Of a stretch of 64,000 nucleotides of DNA, positions 36,830 through 45,719 are shown in pieces. Numbering within the stretch: position 1 is the stretch's first letter; each line of letters opens with the position of its first letter. Made by a program: the position numbers and the translations under genes. Source of the stretch: Oceanobacillus jeddahensis (GTDB lineage Bacteria > Bacillota > Bacilli > Bacillales > Amphibacillaceae). The notes under the pieces were generated by a model. The model was given only the letters and a program-made list of their open reading frames with translations. It did no database searches and was not told the origin of the DNA. The DNA lies in contig NZ_CCDM010000001.1 of assembly GCF_000750635.1 (NCBI RefSeq), positions 992,001-1,056,000 on the forward strand, read 5' to 3'.

Positions 36830-37837
36830 TTATTTATTAATGAATTGTTCATTAACCGATTTGCTTTGACTAATTAATTGTCCTTTCTTTTCCCTTTCCT
36901 TTGTAATAAACATAATAAAATCCATGATCGTTCTTGCTGCTGTTATACAAGTGACACCTGTTGGATCATAAGGAGGAGAAACCTCCACTAAATCAAAAGC
37001 GATTACATCTCCGCGTTTAGCAATACCTTCAAGAATTTCGTTAATTTCATCATAGAAAAGTCCTCCTGGTGAAGGTGTACCAGTTCCATGAGAAATTGAT
37101 GGATCTAAACCATCAATATCAATAGTGACAAAAAAGCGTTCTCCTTCAGGAAGTTGATTTATTACTTCTTTTAAACCCATCTCTCTCATGTTTTTAGGTG
37201 ATATAATTACATTTCCATAATTTCTTGCATCTTCAAAATCCTCTCTACGACTGCTGCCTACTCCACGAATTCCTAACGAAGTAATCCCTTTTACATGACT
37301 CATTTCTGACATCCTACGAATAGGACTCCCTTGTCCTAATCTTTGTCCTGAACGATGATCTGCCCAGTCTAAATGCGCATCGATTTGAATCACATGAAAA
37401 GGTCCTAGCGATTCTAAGCCACGTGCAAATGGTATCGTGATAGAGTGATCTCCTCCCAATAGAACTGGCATAGCGCCTCCAGAAACAATTTTTCTTACAG
37501 AGTTCTCTATATTATCGAAACATTGTTCTAAATCACCATGCACCATGTCTACATCTCCACAGTCATTAATACGAATTTGTGGTGTCAAATACATATCATC
37601 TCGTTCAGGATCATAAGCACCTTTTAAGCCAAAACTGAAGAGTGTAGATGCTTCTCGAATCCCTCTTGGTCCCATTTTAGTACCCGAACGCCATTGAGTT
37701 CCCATATCATAAGGAATTCCTAATATCGCAACATCTGCCTGTAATTGATCCAAATTTTCACAAATTGGATATTTACCAAAAGAGCTAATTCCAACAAACG
37801 GTAAATTAAGTGTTTCCTTTTCGTTTTCTTTGACCAT
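36830..37837 (-). CDS. Agmatinase/arginase-family ureohydrolase
   Basis: 335 residues. Binuclear metal ligands: H131 in 'LLGGDHSITIP', D153/H155/D157 in 'QIDAHLDWADH' and D240/D242 in 'TIDIDGLDPS'. 'GTGTPSPGGLFYDE' is the loop that tunes substrate choice. Ureohydrolases release urea from a guanidino compound (agmatine, guanidinobutyrate, guanidine and others). No polyamine gene is near. As first gene of the unit with a creatininase-family enzyme it may take the ring-opened guanidino product, a role held by creatinase elsewhere. Annotation as agmatinase (speB) would be unsafe. Confidence 0.85.
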   Translation of the reverse strand: MVKENEKETLNLPFVGISSFGKYPICENLDQLQADVAILGIPYDMGTQWRSGTKMGPRGIREASTLFSFGLKGAYDPERDDMYLTPQIRINDCGDVDMVHGDLEQCFDNIENSVRKIVSGGAMPVLLGGDHSITIPFARGLESLGPFHVIQIDAHLDWADHRSGQRLGQGSPIRRMSEMSHVKGITSLGIRGVGSSRREDFEDARNYGNVIISPKNMREMGLKEVINQLPEGERFFVTIDIDGLDPSISHGTGTPSPGGLFYDEINEILEGIAKRGDVIAFDLVEVSPPYDPTGVTCITAARTIMDFIMFITKEREKKGQLISQSKSVNEQFINK

Positions 37838-37865
37838 CTTTCATTCCTCCTTTTCCTTATATGCA

Positions 37866-37881
37866 TGCAATTTTTGTGCCA
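37866..37881 (-). promoter_or_regulatory. Sigma-54 (-24/-12) promoter of the ureohydrolase unit
   Basis: Minus strand reads TGGCAC-AAAAA-TTGCA, matching the sigma-54 consensus TGGCAC-N5-TTGCW at every defined base, 28 bases before the start codon. The adjacent divergent gene encodes a sigma-54 activator, so promoter and activator form a pair. Confidence 0.9.
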
Positions 37882-37897
37882 AATTGAAGTGGAAGAT

Positions 37898-37913
37898 GAT
37901 GCAATTTAGCATC
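37898..37913. promoter_or_regulatory. Dyad, probable activator binding site
   Basis: GATGC-N6-GCATC perfect dyad 17 bases upstream of the -24 element, in the gap between ureohydrolase and activator genes. Two further copies of similar form lie at 40066-40081 and 40085-40100 behind the activator gene. Confidence 0.6.
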
Positions 37914-37994
37914 TATTCTTGTTCTAGTAATTTAATAAAAAGCATTGTATAATTCTAAATATATTAAAAATTTAAATATTTAGGGGTGGGAAAA

Positions 37995-40067
37995 TTGAAT
38001 CCAGAATTCATTATCTCTTTACCTATTTTTAAAAAGGAAGAGAAAATACGTAATTTATCAGAGTTTATTTATGATAGGTTTGATAATTTTGATTACCTTA
38101 TTCTTGTCGATAAAGAAGATAAGGTTTCTGGTTGTGTCAAACTTAATTACTTACTAAAGGTAATGAATTTGGGGACGCAATTAGGATGGTCTTTGGAATC
38201 TATTATGGAAGAAAACATTATCATTATTAAAGAAAGGGAGAGCAACATAGCCGTATCTTTAAAGGAAGATGTTCCTATCATTATCGTGGATGATCATAAT
38301 AAGCCATTAGGTATATTAAATAAATTCACCTACTTGCAAAATAAACTTAAACAGACAATGCCCAATTTAATTAATCTAAATGAATGGCTAATGGAAATGG
38401 CCGATTTTGGCTTTCTTCTTGTTAGCTCCAATAGAATTATTGTGAATCATAATAAATATGCCCAATCAATAATTAGCAATCAATTACTTGGGAAAAATAT
38501 AGATAGTTTTTATCCAGGGAATTTTGCACAAGATATAAAAAAAGAAAAAGCAAATAATTGGGTGAATGATAAGTTTCTAGAATGGAATTTTTATCCGTTA
38601 GGATCAGATGCAAATAACAAAAGTAGGGCTATCTATATTTTGGATCGCACAGAAACAGAAAAGCTTACTAGAGAAATAAAGAAAATGAAAAACAACATAA
38701 AAGATTTGTATGACATCATTGAACATTCTCATGATGAAATTTTTGTCACTGATGATAAAGGTGTTTGTACCTTCGTGAATAAAGCCTCGCATCGATTTTA
38801 TGGTTTACCAAAAGAAGAAATGATTGGGAAGACTGCTCAACAATTAGAAGATGAAGGGATAGTCTCATCAAATATAAGTCATAAAGTCATCTCACAAAAA
38901 AGAAGAATTACTACAATTCAATCGACAGCTACTGGCCGCAAAATTATTGTAACAGCTACTCCAATATTTAATAATGAAAATAAAGTGAGCAAAGTTATTA
39001 TAAATGCACGTGAATTAACAGAATTAAGTAATATTATGGGGAAATTTGAAAATTCACAATCGCCTATTATAAGTAATTCAGAATTAAATCAATTAACAAA
39101 AATAAAATTAATGTCTGAAGGGATTATAATTGAATCTCCTAGTATGCGTTACGTGATAAGCACTGCACAAACCGTTTCTCAAGTAAATTCAAATGTGTTA
39201 ATTTTAGGGGAATCTGGGGTTGGGAAAGGAATAATTGCCAAGCTCATTCATGAATTAAGCCCTAGAAGTAAAGAGAGGTTTATTAAAGTAAACTGTGGAG
39301 CCATTCCTGAAACACTTATTGAATCAGAACTTTTTGGTTATGAGAAGGGAGCATTTACTGGAGCAGTTAAAGAAGGAAAAAAAGGACTGTTTGAATTAGC
39401 TCATGAGGGCACTATTTTTTTAGATGAGATTGGTGAAATTCCATTACACATACAAACAAAGCTATTACAAGCCATACAAGATAAAGAAATCATGCGTGTT
39501 GGCGGTACAAAAAGTATTTACGTGAACTGCCGGATTATTGCTGCTACAAATAAGAATTTAAATGAAATGGTTAGAGAAGGAAAATTTAGAGAGGATTTAT
39601 ATTATCGTTTAAATGTGATTCCTATACAGATTCCTTCACTTAAAGACCGTAAAGAAGAAATTCCTTCCTTAGTACAAAACTTCATACACAAATTCAATCA
39701 ACAATTTCAAAAAGAGAAAACAATAGATAAGAAAGCGGTTGATATATTAGTGAGTTATCCTTGGCCAGGGAATATAAGAGAACTTGAAAATTCTATAGAA
39801 CGGGCAATTGTTACTTCTCCATGTGATAGTATATCAACATCTGATTTAGCGTTTTTAGAACAGCCAAAGAATTTAAATCATAAAAATTCTATATCTGTGT
39901 CTTCATTAGAAAATATTGATTCATTAAAAAAGGCTGTGGAAAAGTTTGAAAAGGAAATTATTGAAACCGCACTTGAAAAATACAAAACAACTTATGAGGT
40001 AGCTAAAATACTAAAAGTTAACCAATCCACGATTGTCCGAAAAATCGATAAATATAGGATTGTTTGA
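37995..40067 (+). CDS. CBS-PAS-PAS sigma-54 dependent activator
   Basis: TTG 37995 is preferred since AGGGGTGGG lies 4 to 6 bases before it; GTG 37986 sits inside that site. About 690 residues: a CBS-like region (about 10-115), a divergent PAS (about 130-215), a clear PAS (about 235-345, 'FVTDDKGVCTFVNKASHRFY'), a sigma-54 AAA+ domain (about 380-610) with Walker A 'GESGVGKGIIAK', a perfect GAFTGA loop and Walker B 'GTIFLDEIGE', and a C-terminal helix-turn-helix 'TYEVAKILKVNQSTIVRKID'. It most likely senses a pathway metabolite and activates the divergent ureohydrolase unit through its -24/-12 promoter. Confidence 0.9.
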   Translation: MNPEFIISLPIFKKEEKIRNLSEFIYDRFDNFDYLILVDKEDKVSGCVKLNYLLKVMNLGTQLGWSLESIMEENIIIIKERESNIAVSLKEDVPIIIVDDHNKPLGILNKFTYLQNKLKQTMPNLINLNEWLMEMADFGFLLVSSNRIIVNHNKYAQSIISNQLLGKNIDSFYPGNFAQDIKKEKANNWVNDKFLEWNFYPLGSDANNKSRAIYILDRTETEKLTREIKKMKNNIKDLYDIIEHSHDEIFVTDDKGVCTFVNKASHRFYGLPKEEMIGKTAQQLEDEGIVSSNISHKVISQKRRITTIQSTATGRKIIVTATPIFNNENKVSKVIINARELTELSNIMGKFENSQSPIISNSELNQLTKIKLMSEGIIIESPSMRYVISTAQTVSQVNSNVLILGESGVGKGIIAKLIHELSPRSKERFIKVNCGAIPETLIESELFGYEKGAFTGAVKEGKKGLFELAHEGTIFLDEIGEIPLHIQTKLLQAIQDKEIMRVGGTKSIYVNCRIIAATNKNLNEMVREGKFREDLYYRLNVIPIQIPSLKDRKEEIPSLVQNFIHKFNQQFQKEKTIDKKAVDILVSYPWPGNIRELENSIERAIVTSPCDSISTSDLAFLEQPKNLNHKNSISVSSLENIDSLKKAVEKFEKEIIETALEKYKTTYEVAKILKVNQSTIVRKIDKYRIV

Positions 40068-40100
40068 TGCGTTTTTGCATTATTAATGGCATTTTGCATT
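40066..40100. promoter_or_regulatory. Two activator-site-like dyads at the 3' end of the activator gene
   Basis: GATGC-N6-GCATT (40066-40081) spans the stop codon and AATGG-N6-GCATT follows at 40085-40100. Both share the GATGC/GCATC half-sites of the dyad at 37898. They could be distant enhancer sites looping to the sigma-54 promoter, as for bacillar RocR, whose enhancer lies downstream of a target gene. Confidence 0.45.
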
Positions 40101-40250
40101 ATTTGTAATAGTGAATTATTATATTTTACTCGGAAAACAACTGATAAAAAGCACGGTAAGACTTTTATAAAAGGATTCCTTCATATTTCTAATTAAAGAA
40201 ATCAATGATAGGAGAAGGTAAAGATTACATACTAAAATGCTCCTAAATAA

Positions 40251-40297
40251 TTAATGAGAAGTAACGAAGTTGTACTCATTAATCAGGGGTATTTTTT
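40251..40297 (+). terminator. Terminator after the sigma-54 activator
   Basis: TTAATGAG / CTCATTAA arms (40251-40258, 40275-40282) extended outward by GCTCCT against AGGGGT, followed by ATTTTTTATTT. The remaining gap to 40670 shows only a 26-codon orphan ORF at 40361 that looks like a gene remnant. Confidence 0.65.
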
Positions 40298-40670
40298 ATT
40301 TGATTGAATAGGCATGTAGCTTAAAAGTAATTTTTTGCAACACTGGAAAGCGATTTGCCAATGGAACACAGGAGAAGAGTAGTAGATGATATGATAGATA
40401 AGCTTAAAATTAGTAAAGGGATACTAGTTAAAAATAAATAGAAAAACTATTATATTAAAGGTGAGATCTTAGTTTATGAAGGTGGTCGATGTTATATTAA
40501 AAACTGTATCTGTTTTTTGAATACTAGATGGTTTGATCGATCGAGAAAAGGAAAAGTATCAGTTTCTACATTTTTGTCATTGTATAAATTTTTATTGCTG
40601 AATTTATTTATTAATTATTCTACTTTCGCATACAAAAATAGGTGTGGAATGAAAGTTAATGGATAACAAA

Positions 40671-40711
40671 AAAAGCGCTTTCATCATACGTTAGAATGGA
40701 AAAGCGCTTAT
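40671..40711 (-). terminator. Terminator of the short-chain dehydrogenase gene
   Basis: AAGCGCTTT arms around a 20-base loop, followed on the minus strand by TTTTTTTG. The left arm with its flank, ATGAAAGCGCTTTT read on the minus strand, also resembles a cre site, but position after the stop favours a terminator. Confidence 0.75.
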
Positions 40712-40721
40712 TTTTAATTCT

Positions 40722-41414
40722 TTATTTACTATTCTTAATAACTGTTTGCGTTACTTTTAAATTATCACGTAATTGATAGTCATTTATAATAATATCAGCA
40801 ACATCGTCAGGATTCATCATATGGTTAATTTCATCAGAACGATAATATTTATCCCAAAAATTTGTTTTCATTCCACCCATGTATGCAGCATAAATTCGTA
40901 TATTTGTTTCTTTTAATTCTACTTCTAAAGCTTCTGTAAAGCCTCTCAAACCAAATTTACTTGCACAGTAAACAGTTTCATTAACTTTACCTTCTAAACC
41001 TGCTGTCGATATAATATTGATTATCGTACCAGAGTCTCTATTTTTCATATTTTTTAAGACAGATTGAGTACAATAAATACTACCTTTTAAGTTGACATCA
41101 AGCATTTGCTCTATCCCATGTGACGGGAGCTGTTCTAATGTATCAAAAAAACCAATTCCTGCATTGTTGATCAGTGTATCGATAGGGCCAAATTCATTTG
41201 AAATGTAGTCAAAAGTACTCTTAACATTTTGTTCATCAGAAATATCTAAAGTATGAATAGAAAAATCTTGATTAAGTAATTCAGAAGTTTGAATTAATTT
41301 GTTTTTATTTCTCCCTATTAAGCATACATGATAGTTAAGCTTGTTAAACTTTATAGCTAATGATGTCCCAAGTCCGCTACCTGCTCCGGTTATAACTGCA
41401 ATTTTTTTATTCAT
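40722..41414 (-). CDS. Short-chain dehydrogenase/reductase
   Basis: 230 residues, a complete classical SDR: cofactor motif 'TGAGSGLGTSLA' (10-21), 'LINNAGIG', catalytic Ser in 'NIISTAGLEG' and 'YCASK' (YxxxK). Substrate unknown. It diverges from the LacI regulator, and an AAACGTTT-containing operator-like site lies in front of it, so it may belong to the nucleoside/ribose regulon. Confidence 0.85.
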   Translation of the reverse strand: MNKKIAVITGAGSGLGTSLAIKFNKLNYHVCLIGRNKNKLIQTSELLNQDFSIHTLDISDEQNVKSTFDYISNEFGPIDTLINNAGIGFFDTLEQLPSHGIEQMLDVNLKGSIYCTQSVLKNMKNRDSGTIINIISTAGLEGKVNETVYCASKFGLRGFTEALEVELKETNIRIYAAYMGGMKTNFWDKYYRSDEINHMMNPDDVADIIINDYQLRDNLKVTQTVIKNSK

Positions 41415-41456
41415 GTCTGTTCCCCCTATTAAAAATATATGTATTTAATTCTTATC

Positions 41457-41470
41457 ATAAACGTTTGTTT
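41457..41470. promoter_or_regulatory. LacI-type operator in front of the dehydrogenase gene
   Basis: ATAAACGTTTGTTT contains the central CG with flanking AAA/TTT typical of LacI-family sites and resembles the half-sites at 41583-41611. Confidence 0.45.
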
Positions 41471-41551
41471 CAAAATAAACAACTTTCTAAAATTTCGAAG
41501 TGAAAAATTTTATGAATTTTCTCATTTTAAAAACTTGTTTTAAAAATAGTA

Positions 41552-41580
41552 TTGACAAAGTAACTTATAGTGTAATAATA
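41552..41580 (+). promoter_or_regulatory. Sigma-A promoter of the LacI/ECF unit
   Basis: TTGACA at 41552-41557, 17-base spacer, -10 ATAATA (or TAATAA two bases earlier). The operator at 41583 begins right behind it. Confidence 0.7.
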
Positions 41581-41582
41581 TT

Positions 41583-41611
41583 ATGTAAACGTTATACTAA
41601 AACGTTTACAT
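41583..41611. promoter_or_regulatory. LacI-family operator
   Basis: Perfect inverted repeat ATGTAAACGTT-N7-AACGTTTACAT covering the transcription start region of the LacI-ECF unit. This position implies autorepression. Confidence 0.8.
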
Positions 41612-41640
41612 AATAGAATTTTCAGATAGAGGAGGGTTTT

Positions 41641-42654
41641 ATGACTATCACAATCAAAGATATTGCGAAAGAAGCTAACGTTTCTATAGCTACAGTTTCA
41701 AGAGTTATTAACAACAAAGATGAATCTATAAGAAAAGATACAAAAGAAAGGATAAAAACAATAATAAGAAAACATAATTATCAACCTAACAGGATTGCGA
41801 GAAGCATGATTACTAAAAAAACGGCAACATTAGGTTTGATTATTCCAGATATTCAAAATCCATTTTTTCCTGAATTAGTTCGTGGAGTAGAAGATTTCGC
41901 TAATGAAAATGAATATAGTGTCATTCTTTGTAATACAGATGGGGACCTTAATCGTGAAAGAAAATATTTAGATTTAATGAAAGAAAAAAATGTTGATGGG
42001 ATTATATATACCTATGCCTTTGCAGAATTGTCAAAACCGCTTAAAGGATTCTTAGAAGAAAATAATATACCAATGGTTTTATTAGATAGAGCAGAGCCTA
42101 ACTCAAAAATGAGCGGCGTCTATGTAGACAATGAAAAAGCAGGATATATGGCAACAAAACATCTGATTAGTTTAAATCACAAAAAAATAGGGTGTATAAC
42201 GGGGCCTGAGCATATTGAAAATTCAAAAGAAAGGTTTAGTGGATACTATCAAGCGCTAAAAGAAGCAAATATACCTTTAGATAAAGAAATTATTTTTACT
42301 GGAGACTATCAAATGAAAGGAGGTTATAAAGCGGCAAAGGGATTAATTAAAAAAGAAGTAACAGCTATTTTTACATTCAATGATTTAATGGCTTTTGGAG
42401 TATATCAGGCTGCAGCAGAGTTAGGTAGAAAAATCCCCGATGATTTATCTGTTATTGGTTTTGACAATATAAAATATAATCATTTACTTGTTCCCAAATT
42501 GACAACAATAGAACAGTCTAGCTATAAAATGGGAGAAAATGCAGTTGAATTATTATTAAAACAAATTAAAGGAACACCAGAGCAAGAGAAAGAAACCATT
42601 ATTATTGAACCATTATTGATGATTAATGAAAGTACATCCCAAAATAAACTATAA
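41641..42654 (+). CDS. LacI-family repressor (RbsR-like)
   Basis: 337 residues: N-terminal LacI helix-turn-helix and hinge ('TIKDIAKEANVSIATVSRVI', 'NYQPNRIARSM') and a periplasmic-binding-like ligand domain with 'TLGLIIPDIQNPFFPELVRG' and 'AIFTFNDLMAFGVYQAA'. By context it should sense a nucleoside, ribose or a phosphate of it and control the transporter, kinase and hydrolase that follow. GAGGAGGG precedes ATG. Confidence 0.9.
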   Translation: MTITIKDIAKEANVSIATVSRVINNKDESIRKDTKERIKTIIRKHNYQPNRIARSMITKKTATLGLIIPDIQNPFFPELVRGVEDFANENEYSVILCNTDGDLNRERKYLDLMKEKNVDGIIYTYAFAELSKPLKGFLEENNIPMVLLDRAEPNSKMSGVYVDNEKAGYMATKHLISLNHKKIGCITGPEHIENSKERFSGYYQALKEANIPLDKEIIFTGDYQMKGGYKAAKGLIKKEVTAIFTFNDLMAFGVYQAAAELGRKIPDDLSVIGFDNIKYNHLLVPKLTTIEQSSYKMGENAVELLLKQIKGTPEQEKETIIIEPLLMINESTSQNKL

Positions 42655-42670
42655 AATGGAGGATAATAAG

Positions 42671-43267
42671 ATGAAAAAAGGTATTAAAAATGATTTTTCG
42701 CTCTTGGCTATTTTACTTATTCCAATTGGTGTGGCTATTAATGTTGTATGTGGAGAATTAGTATCTCTTTTGAAGCTACCACTTTTCTTAAATTCAATAG
42801 GTACAATTATTGTTGGTTTAGTTGCCGGACCTTGGGTTGGACTGGTAGGCGGAGGAGTTACTAATTTAATACAAGGATTTTTCAATCCTGTCAGCTTTGC
42901 TTTTGCCCCTGTAAATATGGCTATTGGATTTGCTGCAGGGTGGCTCTCTTCAAGAGGGATGGTTAAGAATTTTAAAAGGGCAATTATTTCTGGTTTAGTA
43001 ATTACCATTGTTACTATTTTAGTTGCAACACCAATTCAAGTAATGGTTTTTGGAGGTATTTCAGGTACTGGATCTGATGCAATTACTGCAGTTTTTCTAG
43101 CTTCAGGACAAGAAATGTGGACAGCTGTCTTTTCACAGAAAATATTCATTGAAAGTGCAGATAAAATAATATCCGTCCTTATTGCATTTTGGATTGTTAA
43201 AAAGATGTCCGATCGCTACTTATCTAAACAGAATTATGGTGTACAGTATATAAAAAAAGTAAGTTAA
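42671..43267 (+). CDS. ECF transporter substrate-binding (S) component
   Basis: ATG 42671 has GGAGGATAATAAG before it; the earlier frame start at 42626 overlaps lacI and is unlikely. 198 residues and about six helices, with small-residue-rich helices and 'LPLFLNSIGTIIVGLVAGPW' and 'VGGGVTNLIQGFFNP', a layout seen in S components of the ECF family with Asn/Gly-rich substrate helices. The flanking ribokinase and nucleoside hydrolase suggest nucleosides as cargo. Confidence 0.85.
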   Translation: MKKGIKNDFSLLAILLIPIGVAINVVCGELVSLLKLPLFLNSIGTIIVGLVAGPWVGLVGGGVTNLIQGFFNPVSFAFAPVNMAIGFAAGWLSSRGMVKNFKRAIISGLVITIVTILVATPIQVMVFGGISGTGSDAITAVFLASGQEMWTAVFSQKIFIESADKIISVLIAFWIVKKMSDRYLSKQNYGVQYIKKVS

Positions 43268-43279
43268 AGAGGTGATATC

Positions 43280-44026
43280 ATGAAAATAGTGCGAGAGTAT
43301 ATTTTAGATTTGTATCCAACAACCACTTTCTTTTTTGTCCTTTTTGTCATCGCATCTGTTTTTATTATGGAAGGGTACGTTTATCCTTTTTCATTAGTTG
43401 CAGTCTGTTTAGTGATTGCTTGTTTAGCAGGGAAGGGGAAAACGCTTAGTAATATTGTAATAAAAGCATTAATACCAATTGTTGTATTGATTTTCGTTTT
43501 ACAAAGCTTATTCTACCCAGGTGAAACTATTTTGTGGAGTTGGTGGATTTTTTCAGTGAAATTAGAGGGAATAGAATTTAGTCTGATGCTAAGTTCAAGA
43601 ATACTTGCAATTGGAAGCGCTTTTATTTTATATTTTTCTATTACACCTATTAAGAATTTTACGTATGCATTAGAGAAAATGGGTCTGTCTACAAAAGCAA
43701 CATACGTTATATTATCTACTATGAATATAATCCCTGAAATGCGTAAAATGTCGAAAACAATTATGGATGCGCAAAGATCCAGGGGAGTAGAAACAGAAGG
43801 TAATTTAATGGTTAGGGCCAAAGCATTTCTTCCCACATTAAGTCCTATGATTTTAGGGTCTATTGCCAGCACTGAAGAAAGGGTAATTACATTAGAAGCA
43901 AGAGCATTTACTGTTCACGGAACAAAAACGACTTTACAACATATTGAGAAATCAAAGAAAGATAATATCGTCAGGATTTTATTTGTATTATTAATCTTAG
44001 TAGTAATTGGGTGGAGATTTTTATGA
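43280..44026 (+). CDS. ECF transporter T component (EcfT/CbiQ)
   Basis: 248 residues with N-terminal helices and the cytoplasmic coupling helices carrying 'MDAQRSRGVETEG' and 'LEARAFTVHG', the two Arg-Gly/Ala-Arg signature segments that contact the ATPases. It joins the S component to the ATPase pair. Its stop overlaps the ATPase start (ATGATGA). Confidence 0.9.
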   Translation: MKIVREYILDLYPTTTFFFVLFVIASVFIMEGYVYPFSLVAVCLVIACLAGKGKTLSNIVIKALIPIVVLIFVLQSLFYPGETILWSWWIFSVKLEGIEFSLMLSSRILAIGSAFILYFSITPIKNFTYALEKMGLSTKATYVILSTMNIIPEMRKMSKTIMDAQRSRGVETEGNLMVRAKAFLPTLSPMILGSIASTEERVITLEARAFTVHGTKTTLQHIEKSKKDNIVRILFVLLILVVIGWRFL

Positions 44027-44889
44027 TGAGTTATATATCTGTGAGAAATTTATCGTACCAGTATCCTATAGGAAATGAAAATGTTTTGAAAAATATTAAT
44101 TTAGATCTGGAACAAGGTAAATTATATGCCTTAATAGGCAGCAATGGTAGTGGGAAAACAACACTTTGTAATGTTCTAAGAGGATACATTCCTCACTTCT
44201 ATAAAGGAGAATTACAAGGTCATGTCAATATTAAGGAAAAAGACATCAGAGAATGGGAAATGGGAGAAATTGCAAAGCATATAGGCTATGTTTTTCAAAA
44301 TCCATTTACACAAATTAGTGGTGTGAAAGATACAGTATTTGAAGAAATTGCTTATGGGTTAGAAAATTTAGGTATAGAAGTTGATGCTATTAAGAAAAGT
44401 GTTGAAAATGTAATCCAAATGCTGGATATTGATTATTTACGAGATAAGAATCCGAATGATCTATCTGGTGGACAAAAGCAACGGGTAGCTTTTGCTTCTA
44501 TCATTGTAATGAACCCTGACATTTTAATTATTGATGAACCCACTTCTCAACTAGATCCAGATGGCACTGAGGAAATATTTAGAATAATTGATTTGATGAA
44601 GAGGCAAGGAAAAACAATTATTTTGGTAGAACATAAAATGGAACTTATCGCAAAATATGCTGATGAAGTAATTCTTATGCAAAATGGGGAAGTAAAGATG
44701 AAGGGTAAAAAAGAAGATATTCTCTCTGATAAAGAAGTACTTCAATTTGACAGTACGCTTCCTCAATATGCATTGCTAGGATTAGAATTACGAAAAAAGG
44801 GTGTATATTTAGATAGTTTACCAATTACTGAAGAGGATGCATTAGAAATTATAACGAAATTATTGGAAAGAAAAGAGGTATGTATATGA
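44023..44889 (+). CDS. ECF transporter ATPase A
   Basis: ATG 44023 follows GGTGGAG at good distance and overlaps the EcfT stop; GTG 44011 is less likely. 288 residues: Walker A 'GSNGSGKTTLCN', signature 'LSGGQKQRVAFASI', Walker B 'ILIIDEPTSQLD' and the switch His in 'LVEHKMEL'. All elements are intact, so this subunit can hydrolyse ATP at its composite site. Confidence 0.9.
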   Translation: MMSYISVRNLSYQYPIGNENVLKNINLDLEQGKLYALIGSNGSGKTTLCNVLRGYIPHFYKGELQGHVNIKEKDIREWEMGEIAKHIGYVFQNPFTQISGVKDTVFEEIAYGLENLGIEVDAIKKSVENVIQMLDIDYLRDKNPNDLSGGQKQRVAFASIIVMNPDILIIDEPTSQLDPDGTEEIFRIIDLMKRQGKTIILVEHKMELIAKYADEVILMQNGEVKMKGKKEDILSDKEVLQFDSTLPQYALLGLELRKKGVYLDSLPITEEDALEIITKLLERKEVCI

Positions 44890-45695
44890 GCTATTTGAAG
44901 CTTGAAAAGGTTACTTTTGCATATCCTAATGGTTTCACAGCTATTGAAAATGTGTCTTTGGATATCGAAAAAGGAGAATCTATAGCGGTCATTGGGCAAA
45001 ATGGAGCTGGAAAAACTACTGCTATGAAGCTGTTGAATGGTCTCTATAAGCCGACTGATGGAAATATATTTGTAGATGACTGGAATACCAAAGATTATAC
45101 TACTGCACAAATTTCAAGAAAAGTAGGTTATGTTTTTCAGAACCCAGATGAACAAATATTTCATGATGATGTTTATAGTGAAATAAAATTCGGCCCTAAG
45201 AATCTAGGTTTTGATGAAAAAAAAGTAGAAGAAAACGTAAAAAATGCTGCTGAAATGATGGGGATTACGGATCTTTTGGAAGAACATCCTTATAATTTGC
45301 CTTTTTCGTTAAGAAAGTTTGTTACGATTGCTTCTGTTATTGCAATGGATTCCAGTGTTATTATTCTGGATGAACCAACAGCTGGTCAAGATGCTCTTGC
45401 AATGGAAAGGCTTGGTTCTGTTATTGCTACATTAAATCAAGAAGGAAGAACAGTTATAACAATTAGTCATGATATGGAATTTGTTGTTAAAAATTTTGAC
45501 AGAGTAGTTGTTATGGCAAATAAAAGGAAAATTTCGGATACAACAAAGAGAAAAGTTTTTTGGAATTTAGATGTTTTAAAAGAAGGAAGACTTAAACAAC
45601 CGTATATTAGTAGTTTAAGTAATAAATTAGGAATTAAAAATAATATTTTAGATATCGACGAAATGGTAGAAAGCATAGTAAATAAAGCACATTAA
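44886..45695 (+). CDS. ECF transporter ATPase A' with degenerate signature
   Basis: ATG 44886 preferred (AGAGGT site); overlaps the previous stop by four bases. 269 residues: Walker A 'GQNGAGKTTAMK', Q-loop 'VFQNPDEQIF', Walker B 'VIILDEPTAGQD', switch 'TISHDMEF'. The LSGGQ signature is replaced by 'FSLRKFVTIAS', so one of the two ATP sites of the heterodimer is probably non-hydrolytic. This variation occurs in some CbiO-like proteins and makes an asymmetric motor. Confidence 0.9.
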   Translation: MSYLKLEKVTFAYPNGFTAIENVSLDIEKGESIAVIGQNGAGKTTAMKLLNGLYKPTDGNIFVDDWNTKDYTTAQISRKVGYVFQNPDEQIFHDDVYSEIKFGPKNLGFDEKKVEENVKNAAEMMGITDLLEEHPYNLPFSLRKFVTIASVIAMDSSVIILDEPTAGQDALAMERLGSVIATLNQEGRTVITISHDMEFVVKNFDRVVVMANKRKISDTTKRKVFWNLDVLKEGRLKQPYISSLSNKLGIKNNILDIDEMVESIVNKAH

Positions 45696-45719
45696 TTTGA
45701 AGCTAAAAAGGTGAATTCA

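Noticed and set aside
36830..37837. Naming the ureohydrolase agmatinase (speB)
   Set aside because: No polyamine genes nearby; operon partners point to another guanidino substrate.
40361..40441. 26-codon ORF starting MEHRRRVVDDMIDKL
   Set aside because: No ribosome site and no neighbours; at most a gene fragment.
40671..40711. cre site in AAAGCGCTTT sequences
   Set aside because: The pair forms a terminator stem behind the dehydrogenase gene, which explains the symmetry better.
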